Shown piece by piece: positions 1-5,713 of a stretch of 22,589 nucleotides of DNA; within the stretch, counting starts at the first letter, position 1, and each line of letters begins with the position of its first letter. The DNA lies in NCBI GenBank assembly GCA_964407285.1, contig CAYOVG010000070.1, forward strand, positions 1-22,589, in the 5' to 3' direction. The DNA is from CAYOVG01 sp964407285 (GTDB lineage: Bacteria > Desulfobacterota > Syntrophobacteria > Syntrophobacterales > Syntrophobacteraceae). A model generated the notes under the pieces. The model was not told the origin of the DNA, did not search any database, and worked only from the letters and a program-made list of their open reading frames with translations. The translations under genes and the position numbers were made by a program.

Positions 1-49
1 CAACCCGCAACCCGCAACCCGCAACCCGCAACCCGCAACCCGCAACCCG
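1..49. repeat. Heptamer tandem repeat (CAACCCG)x7
   Basis: Seven perfect head-to-tail copies of CAACCCG begin at the window edge, so the array may be longer. It lies immediately downstream of the cheC stop codon. The same heptamer, in opposite orientation and degenerate, recurs at 13727-13754 upstream of the operon's first gene. It encodes nothing recognisable. It looks like a slippage-prone intergenic satellite. Confidence 0.95.
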
Positions 50-54
50 CCACC

Positions 55-657
55 CTACCCCAAACGCTCCACCGCGCTGATCAGGTTTTCCAGCGACGCC
101 ACGCCGAAAACCATCACCAGGTACCCACCCACGGTGCTGTCCCGGAGACGGAAGCTGGTGGTGACGACGAGCGCGTACTGAAGCTCCTCTGTGTCGATGG
201 TGAGCGAATGGAGCAGAGCGCTCAGCGCATCGATGTGAATACGAGGGACGGAGAAGGAAATATGCACCTGCAGTATATTGCCGAATGTACCCAGGCAGGC
301 ATTCAGCAAAATGTTGCCGACCTCGGTCAGGACCTCCCGGTCGGAAGTCCCGAGACGCTCCGACGGGACCCGTTCGGACGACAGCAGATTGACGAGCGCG
401 ACCGCGCCTTCATAGTCCAGAAGGAGAAGCGCGTTCCCGGCGATGGTTCCACTGAAGATCTGGTGCACGGTGGCGACCTCGCCGGTTGTGATGCTGCCGA
501 ATATCCGGTTCAGTTCCTGGATCGGCCGGACGTCTATCTTGGGTGCGCTGATGATGACACGCCGGCCGGTGAGGTCGGAGAGCGAAGCGGTGGCGCGGCC
601 GAAGGCGATGTTGATCAGTTCGATGATGGCGTCTTTCTGCAGTTCAGTCAACTCCAT
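55..657 (-). CDS. cheC: CheC-family CheY-P phosphatase
   Basis: A CheC/CheX/FliY-family protein of 200 residues that would remove the phosphoryl group from a CheY-type receiver in the cytoplasm. The family motif D/S-x3-E-x2-N-x22-P is seen twice. The first copy reads DAIIELIN followed by exactly 22 residues and a proline. The second reads EVLTEVGN, again followed by 22 residues and a proline, with E in place of D/S at its first position. Both phosphatase sites therefore look intact, as in two-site CheC proteins. ATG 657 is chosen because AGGAG sits six bases upstream; a longer reading from 690 would run through that ribosome binding site. It is the last visible gene of the che operon and follows cheY1 after a 117-base gap. 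No CheD partner is visible in the window. Confidence 0.88.
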   Translation of the reverse strand: MELTELQKDAIIELINIAFGRATASLSDLTGRRVIISAPKIDVRPIQELNRIFGSITTGEVATVHQIFSGTIAGNALLLLDYEGAVALVNLLSSERVPSERLGTSDREVLTEVGNILLNACLGTFGNILQVHISFSVPRIHIDALSALLHSLTIDTEELQYALVVTTSFRLRDSTVGGYLVMVFGVASLENLISAVERLG

Positions 658-744
658 CCTTTTCTCCTGCTTACGGGTAACCTGGTTCAATATATAAGCC
701 CCGGACTCACCCGGCCCGCTCCCAGGTGTTTGGGGTTTGTTCGC

Positions 745-776
745 GATTGATTGTTTGATTGTTTGATTGATTGTTT
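745..776. repeat. Tetramer-based tandem repeat GATT/GTTT
   Basis: Eight contiguous tetramers, each GATT or GTTT, fill the bases just downstream of cheY1 and overlap its stop codon by two bases. They sit in an otherwise GC-rich region. The run could slip during replication and could alter cheY1-cheC spacing, but no function is evident. Confidence 0.85.
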
Positions 777-1134
777 ATCCGGCCATCGCTGATTCAACGG
801 CTTTCAGCACCGTTTCGGGGTTAAACGGCTTATTGATGAAGCCGCACGCTCCCCCTTCCATGGTCAATTGCTTCGTTATGTTCTGCACGTCGGCAGATGC
901 TATCACCACGCAAGCTTGCGGGTCTATCTGCCGTAATTTCCTCAGCACTTCCATGCCGTCCATGTCTTCCATGATCAGATCGAGGAACACCATATCGGGC
1001 CGTTCGAGAAAGTAGCGCTCCAGGGCGACGATGCCGTCTTCGGCTTCCGTCACCTGATGCCCGGCGGATTCGAGTATCCGGCGAAGGGTGCGCCGAGACA
1101 GGCCGGAATCGTCCACGATGAGTATTTTCGCCAT
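775..1134 (-). CDS. cheY: CheY-like single-domain response regulator (CheY1)
   Basis: A stand-alone receiver domain of 119 residues, the usual length for CheY. The acidic pocket is DDS near residues 8-10. The phospho-acceptor is D52 in FLDLIM, the switch position is S80 in VIASAD (Ser where Thr is commoner), and K102 in NKPF is the conserved lysine. The start is ATG 1134, overlapping the cheB stop as TAATG, with GGAGG seven bases upstream, which implies translational coupling to cheB. It would be phosphorylated by the CheA of this operon and dephosphorylated by the adjacent CheC. No output domain is present, so it must act by binding a motor or another protein. Confidence 0.93.
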   Translation of the reverse strand: MAKILIVDDSGLSRRTLRRILESAGHQVTEAEDGIVALERYFLERPDMVFLDLIMEDMDGMEVLRKLRQIDPQACVVIASADVQNITKQLTMEGGACGFINKPFNPETVLKAVESAMAG

Positions 1135-2189
1135 TACACCACCTCCAAAATTGCCTGAGCCATCCGGTCGAGCGGGACTATCCTGTCGCTCAGACCGGCC
1201 TCGACCACACTTCTCGGCATGCCGTACACGACGCAAGTCTCCTCCGATTCGGCAAACACGATGCCGCCCTGCGACTTGATCCATGCGGCCCCCTGTTTGC
1301 CGTCCGACCCCATTCCCGTCATGACCACCCCTAAAACCCGCTCCCCGTATACCTGGGCCGCCGACTGGAACAGCACGTCGGCGGACGGCCTGTGGGGAGT
1401 GTCGAAGGGCCGGGCGTCGAGGTGAGTGAGGACTGTCCCGTTCACATCACGGCGCAAGCTGAGGTGCCGCCCCGCCGGCGCAATCAGCACGGTCCCCGGA
1501 ACCGGAACATCTTTCTCGCGGGCTTCCACGACCTCAAGATTGGAAATGTCGTCGAGTCTCCTTGCGTACAGTTCCGTATAACCCACCGGCATATGTAATA
1601 CAATGGCCACGGGAACAGGAAAATCCGCCGGAAACTGGGGAATGAGGAAACGCAGGGCCTGCGGACCTCCGGTGGATATCCCGATCACGACGATATCGAC
1701 CTGTCCGGAGCGCTCCGGAAGCGGTGATAGCGGTTGGGGCGCGCCGGCGCCGGATTCCGGCTCGTGTATGGTTCTCAGCCGCAAAAGAGGCGCCCGGGCC
1801 GCATTCTTGACCTTTGAAATCAGTTCGTCGCTGATCTCGAATATCTTCTCCGTGGCCAGCGCCGTGGGCTTTTGCACGAAGTCCACGGCACCCGCATCCA
1901 GGGCGGCAAGGGCCATCTCCCCGCCCTCGTAGGCGATGCTGACCACCACCACGGGAACCGGCCGGATGGCGTTCTGCTTCCGCAGGAATTCGATCCCGCT
2001 CATCTCGGGCATGATCAGGTCGAGGGTTACGACGTCGGGCTTGAGCTGATCCACGAGTTCGAGAGCTTCCTTGCCGTCGTGCGCGGTCCCCACGACCTCT
2101 ATTAACGGACTGCGGGAAAGGATCTGTTTTATGACTTTGCGTACGTATGCGGAATCATCCACAACCAGTACCCGCACAAGCCTATCCAT
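1134..2189 (-). CDS. cheB: CheB protein-glutamate methylesterase/deamidase
   Basis: A 351-residue two-domain adaptation enzyme that demethylates or deamidates receptor glutamates when phosphorylated by CheA. The N-terminal receiver has DD at 11-12, phospho-acceptor D57 in TLDLIM and K107 in QKPT. A linker near residues 135-162 leads to the CheB methylesterase domain. Its catalytic triad is visible: S172 in GISTGG (GASTGG is usual), H199 in LHMP and D296 in GMGSDG. GAGGAA lies about eight bases before the ATG. It is separated from cheR by 108 bases and overlaps cheY1 by one base. The single receptor seen here, encoded upstream in the same operon, is the obvious substrate. Confidence 0.95.
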   Translation of the reverse strand: MDRLVRVLVVDDSAYVRKVIKQILSRSPLIEVVGTAHDGKEALELVDQLKPDVVTLDLIMPEMSGIEFLRKQNAIRPVPVVVVSIAYEGGEMALAALDAGAVDFVQKPTALATEKIFEISDELISKVKNAARAPLLRLRTIHEPESGAGAPQPLSPLPERSGQVDIVVIGISTGGPQALRFLIPQFPADFPVPVAIVLHMPVGYTELYARRLDDISNLEVVEAREKDVPVPGTVLIAPAGRHLSLRRDVNGTVLTHLDARPFDTPHRPSADVLFQSAAQVYGERVLGVVMTGMGSDGKQGAAWIKSQGGIVFAESEETCVVYGMPRSVVEAGLSDRIVPLDRMAQAILEVV

Positions 2190-2234
2190 AATTCACTTCC
2201 TCTCGTTCCTAACTAACCAACGCTCTCGCGCGCC

Positions 2235-2250
2235 ATATTCGCTCGAATAT
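2235..2250. promoter_or_regulatory. Perfect 7-bp dyad between cheR and cheB
   Basis: ATATTCG and its exact reverse complement CGAATAT are separated by two bases in the 108-base cheR-cheB gap, about 46 bases upstream of the cheB ATG. It is AT-rich against GC-rich surroundings and has no T-tract, so it resembles an operator more than a terminator. No factor can be named. Confidence 0.4.
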
Positions 2251-2297
2251 TGTAACCGTTTCGCGGGGAAAGCTCCCTCCACCGCAACGGCCGAAGA

Positions 2298-3167
2298 TCA
2301 GAAATGCGGGGCGGCGGCCGGCTTCTTCTGCTTGATGTAGACGAATGCCCCACCGATATCGTTGAGTTCGAAATCGCTCGTGATCTTGAACAGCGATTCC
2401 GATGCTCCGACGAAGAGATAGCCCTTCGGAGGCATCCTGCCGGAGAAAGTATTCACGGCTCTTCGCATGGAGTCATCCGAAAAATAGATGAAGACGTTCC
2501 GGCAAAAAATCACGGGAGAGGTGGCCGGATACGCCACTTCATCTTCCATCACCAGGTTCGCGACGCCCCACGTCACCCTGGAATGGATCTCCGGTGAAAT
2601 AGCCCATTCGCCTTCCCGCTTTTCAACGAAATATTTGAGACGCAGGTACGCAGGCAGACTCCGGAAGGAGCGCTCGCGGTACAACCCGGCGCGCGCCCGT
2701 TCGATGGCCGAAGTGCTCGCATCGCTGGCGAAAATCTCTATCTGCGCCTTCTCGAACCAGGATGCCTCTTCCAACGCCATCGCGATGGTGAGGGGCTCCT
2801 CTCCCGTCGCGCAGGCTGCGGACCATATCCTGATCCGTTCTCCGGGATGTTCGGCCGCATACTCCGGAAGAATAACGTCCACGAAGGAGCGTATCTGGTC
2901 CACTTCCCTCCAGAAGTACGTCTCCTGCACGGAAAGCCTGTCCATGACCCGCTTCCATTCCTCGGCTGCGCCCTCATCATACTTCAAGAGATAATAGTAG
3001 TCCATAAACGAAGTGAATCCACGCTCCATCACCAGCGGCGAAAGCTTGTCGGCAAGGATGTCCCGTTTGTCGTTGTCGAAAAACAGGCCGGTACGGTCGT
3101 GGATCAAATCGCGCAGGAGGAGGAACACCTTCTCCTGTAAGTTAAGCGTTTCCGAATAAAAAAGCAT
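2298..3167 (-). CDS. cheR: CheR chemoreceptor methyltransferase
   Basis: A 289-residue SAM-dependent methyltransferase that would methylate receptor glutamates and oppose CheB. The N-terminal helical CheR_N region spans about residues 1-75 and the Rossmann-type domain follows. Recognisable family blocks are ETYFWRE near residue 82, SAACATGEEP (SAM-binding loop; the common form is SAGCSTGEEP), FCRNVFIYF and GASES near the C-terminus. No C-terminal TPR or pentapeptide-tether domain is present. ATG 3167 has only a poor ribosome binding site of its own but overlaps the stop of a small upstream reading frame as TAATG, so translation is probably coupled. It lies downstream of the inserted ATPase/TOPRIM group. 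Confidence 0.94.
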   Translation of the reverse strand: MLFYSETLNLQEKVFLLLRDLIHDRTGLFFDNDKRDILADKLSPLVMERGFTSFMDYYYLLKYDEGAAEEWKRVMDRLSVQETYFWREVDQIRSFVDVILPEYAAEHPGERIRIWSAACATGEEPLTIAMALEEASWFEKAQIEIFASDASTSAIERARAGLYRERSFRSLPAYLRLKYFVEKREGEWAISPEIHSRVTWGVANLVMEDEVAYPATSPVIFCRNVFIYFSDDSMRRAVNTFSGRMPPKGYLFVGASESLFKITSDFELNDIGGAFVYIKQKKPAAAPHF

Positions 3168-3220
3168 TACGCGTGTTCCGATCGTTTTTTTGGAAGACGG
3201 GGGTGTTTTCGTTCCTTCAT
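3167..3220 (-). CDS. Candidate 17-codon leader frame coupled to cheR
   Basis: Begins at ATG 3220 behind AGGAG with five-base spacing and encodes the basic peptide MKERKHPRLPKKRSEHA. Its TAA overlaps the cheR ATG (TAATG). A still smaller frame, MKRGE, at 3229-3246 has its own AGGAG and precedes it. The reading frame is in fact open without a stop back to position 3334, overlapping the end of the 100-residue unknown gene. It could therefore be the tail of a longer, frameshifted gene rather than a leader. AGG, AGA, ATA and TTA codons in that upstream stretch are unlike the che genes and argue for caution. Confidence 0.35.
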   Translation of the reverse strand: MKERKHPRLPKKRSEHA

Positions 3221-3267
3221 TGCATCTCCTATTCTCCTCTTTTCATATAAATACTCCTGCAATAACC

Positions 3268-3570
3268 TCAATGCGCCCCGCTCCGCCCCGCACAAACCTT
3301 CGGAAATTCGAAAAACCGTATGATGCTCGAAGATTCATCTCGGGCGGAACTGATCTGCTGAAGTCTTTTCCTCATGGCTGCCTCGGCTTGCAGCGGGATA
3401 TCATTCATATCGTCACCGAAGAAATACTCGGGCCGGTTCGAAATATTGCCGCAGCCACCAATCTCGAACGACTCCAAGCGAGCGGGAATTCCACAGGCTT
3501 TGGCAAAATAGGCGGCTACTGAACCGGCATCGATGCGCTCTTCAGCGATTCGCCCTAATCTTCGAAGCAT
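3268..3570 (-). CDS. Hypothetical protein, 100 residues
   Basis: I do not recognise this protein. ATG 3570 has GAGGA five bases upstream, which supports translation. The residues are mixed, with a charged middle part (around DDMNDIPLQAEAAMRKRLQQ) that could form a helix and three cysteines; there is no signal peptide or membrane segment. It lies 66 bases downstream of the TOPRIM-like gene and 100 bases upstream of cheR on the same strand. It could be the third gene of the inserted ATPase module or an older operon member. Its C-terminal stretch overlaps another open frame (3167-3334), so a frameshift fusing the two is possible. Confidence 0.5.
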   Translation of the reverse strand: MLRRLGRIAEERIDAGSVAAYFAKACGIPARLESFEIGGCGNISNRPEYFFGDDMNDIPLQAEAAMRKRLQQISSARDESSSIIRFFEFPKVCAGRSGAH

Positions 3571-3636
3571 CACGGTCCTCTATTTTCGTTTATCTTGCAC
3601 TCAGCTCCATGTGACTGGTCGGTCGGAAAGAGTCCA

Positions 3637-4293
3637 TCAGCACTGCCCGGCCGGTTCACGTAGTTTTCGACGGAAATAGCAGAAACTCGGAGATCGATTG
3701 TTCTCCACATCCATGTGAGGTGAAATCCTTTCCGCCCACGTCGATTTCGCCTCGCCTACATGATGCCGGCCCAGAGTGCGCAGCTTCTCGGAGCCGCCGG
3801 GATAGACCGCATCTGCAAGCAATTCCCATGTTCCGCAAATGGAATCAACGACATAGGCATCCAAAACCGCATCTTTTGCTTTGGGATAGGCTTTCTTGAT
3901 GGAGGGAATGTCGCCCAAATACCAGGCTTCCCCCTCTTCGATGGCGATGCAAAAACGGGTTTCCGGCCGTGGATTGCAGGCATGCAGAACTTTGAGAAGC
4001 TCTTGCCGGAAAGATCCAAGGCACCTATCATCGAGGTCGCAGACTAGAATCACGGCAACAGAACCATCGGGACATCCGGCGAAAGCTTTTCCGTAACCCG
4101 CGAGGAGTCTGGGAAGTTGAGCCAGGAGAATACGTTTGGCAGGGTCAGCCTCATCTCTCAGATCTCTGGGAATATGTCCGATGCCCTTGTACGAGAACAC
4201 TCTAAAGGTGTGTTCTCCTCCCAAAATCCTTGGAACCAGAATATCGAGAGCCCTTTTGCCGGACTGATCTTCAACGAGTATCTCAAAATGCAT
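3637..4293 (-). CDS. TOPRIM-fold DUF4276-like protein, ATPase partner
   Basis: A 218-residue protein resembling DUF4276, a family with a TOPRIM-type fold found next to AAA/ABC ATPases. The N-terminal strand and glutamate are ILVEDQ (E8). The acidic DxD is VCDLDD at 85-89, and a second acidic block EEGEAW is at 119-124. A C-terminal S-x-SF pattern near residue 201 also fits the family. These residues could coordinate metal for nucleic-acid cleavage, but activity is an inference. ATG 4293 follows the ATPase stop by four bases and has GAGGT upstream; a longer frame to 4356 would overlap the ATPase gene. The pairing resembles OLD- and PARIS-like ATPase/TOPRIM defence pairs in architecture, though not demonstrably in sequence. 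It could also be an unrelated toxin-like effector. Confidence 0.7.
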   Translation of the reverse strand: MHFEILVEDQSGKRALDILVPRILGGEHTFRVFSYKGIGHIPRDLRDEADPAKRILLAQLPRLLAGYGKAFAGCPDGSVAVILVCDLDDRCLGSFRQELLKVLHACNPRPETRFCIAIEEGEAWYLGDIPSIKKAYPKAKDAVLDAYVVDSICGTWELLADAVYPGGSEKLRTLGRHHVGEAKSTWAERISPHMDVENNRSPSFCYFRRKLREPAGQC

Positions 4294-4297
4294 CGTT

Positions 4298-5578
4298 CTA
4301 CCTCGCATCCAGGTAGTCGTTGTACCACAGTCCACCAAGCGGTAGCCCCTGCTCAACCATGTTTTTCACTATAAAATCGTCCGCGGCTCGCCGGATGGCG
4401 GCAAAGCCATCTTCTCCCTTTTCCAAAACCCACACTTCTTCCGGTTCCAGAGCGTCAACGAAATAAGGTTGATGCGTCGTGACGAACACCTGAGAGCCTC
4501 CCTTGCGTCCGGTCGCATGTTCCCTGAACTCTCCGGCCAGAGATTCCAACAGCTTATGGTAAAGGCCGTTCTCCGGTTCCTCAATGCACAGGAAGGGCGG
4601 CGGCGTGGGGTCTTCAAGCATAAAAAGATAAGCGAACACCTTCAAAGTACCGTCGGACATCTGCCGTGCATAGAACGGGTCCTGAAAACCTTTATCATTG
4701 AAACGGAGCAGCAGTCTTCCATCAGGCGTCTTCTCCGTGTCTATTCTATCGACACCTGGAATTCTTTCAGCAATACGACCGAGGATGGATTTGAAACGCC
4801 TGGGATGCTCACGTTCCATGAACTGCACGACATTTCCAAGGTTGTCGCCATGGACATTCAGATGTTTTTGAGGACCGGCCAAAGGCAGACCTCGAGCGGC
4901 ATCGGGTGTGAAGTAACTCAGATACCATCCTTCAACAAACCTTCGGAATGCTGAAATCCTGGGATGCTGTTTGAGCGCACCGAGAGTGGCGATACCCAGC
5001 TTTCTTTTGTCCTCCAACTCAACTACTTCGGTCTCCCTGCTTTCTTCTTCGAGGATAGATTCAATGAGCCGATCAAGGTCCAGATCTTCTTCGACTTCAT
5101 TAATCTGGCGGCCCTCCCTCTCTCCTTTCCAGGCGATTCCTTTACCGTTATTCAGCAGCAGAAAGGAGAAAGGCCAGCCATATCTTTGATTTTGGCGTCG
5201 CTGCCTGAGACGTTCCCTTTGAACATATGGCCGACCACCATAATCAAGATCTATGGCAAGTTCGTAAGTGATAGGACGGCTGTTTCGATCCTCCTTATAG
5301 TATACTTCGAACTCGATCGGCCCCTTCTCGCCCTGGGAGCGAATTCTTTCGAATCCCGCCCGACCGCGGGAATCACAAGCTTCTTCAACTCCGCTTTTCA
5401 GACAGTCCGATAGAAACCCGAATGCATCGAATAAGGTGCTCTTGCCGACGCCATTTTTTCCAATGACTGCCGTCATGGGTGTCAATGGTTCCGAATCCTG
5501 TAGGTTCCATAATCTGCCAAGGGTGACATCTTTAAGGACTCGAAAGTTTCTTACTCGGAATCCTTCTATTTTCGCCAT
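4298..5578 (-). CDS. AAA/ABC-type (SMC/RecF-like) ATPase
   Basis: A 426-residue ATPase of the AAA_21/RecF-like class. Walker A is GKNGVGKST at 40-48. The ABC-type signature is QMSDGT at 306-311. Walker B is FLCIEEPENGL at 329-339 with catalytic EE, and a switch histidine lies in TTHQ at 367-370. The insert between Walker A and the signature is short and lacks a long SMC coiled coil, which separates it from Rad50/SMC proteins. It is cytoplasmic with no membrane segment. It is followed after four bases by the TOPRIM-like gene, so the two form a unit. A GGGGA lies a few bases before ATG 5578. Base composition looks closer to 50% GC than its che neighbours, suggesting later acquisition. A defence or regulatory role is likely but unproven. 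Confidence 0.88.
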   Translation of the reverse strand: MAKIEGFRVRNFRVLKDVTLGRLWNLQDSEPLTPMTAVIGKNGVGKSTLFDAFGFLSDCLKSGVEEACDSRGRAGFERIRSQGEKGPIEFEVYYKEDRNSRPITYELAIDLDYGGRPYVQRERLRQRRQNQRYGWPFSFLLLNNGKGIAWKGEREGRQINEVEEDLDLDRLIESILEEESRETEVVELEDKRKLGIATLGALKQHPRISAFRRFVEGWYLSYFTPDAARGLPLAGPQKHLNVHGDNLGNVVQFMEREHPRRFKSILGRIAERIPGVDRIDTEKTPDGRLLLRFNDKGFQDPFYARQMSDGTLKVFAYLFMLEDPTPPPFLCIEEPENGLYHKLLESLAGEFREHATGRKGGSQVFVTTHQPYFVDALEPEEVWVLEKGEDGFAAIRRAADDFIVKNMVEQGLPLGGLWYNDYLDAR

Positions 5579-5713
5579 AAACTGTCCCCATTGTCGTTAA
5601 CCGTTGTATTTGTCACCAATTACAGATCTTCTCCAAGATTATTCCGGGGATCTTATTACCGACTCTCGAGCAAAACACAACCAAGGAAAAAGTAGCGCAG
5701 CGCCCGCCCTCGC
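5579..5713. other. Intergenic junction upstream of the ATPase gene
   Basis: This 135-base AT-richer gap marks one edge of the inserted ATPase/TOPRIM group. On the minus strand TTGTGT and TAATAA are separated by 16 bases, a weak sigma-70-like pairing that could drive the ATPase gene independently of the che operon. No direct repeats or terminator are obvious. Confidence 0.3.

Noticed and set aside
1..49. CRISPR array
   Set aside because: Seven-base units are contiguous with no spacers; no cas gene is present.
1135..1284. 50-codon N-terminal extension of cheY1
   Set aside because: It lies wholly inside cheB in another frame and has no receiver homology; ATG 1134 has GGAGG and a TAATG junction.
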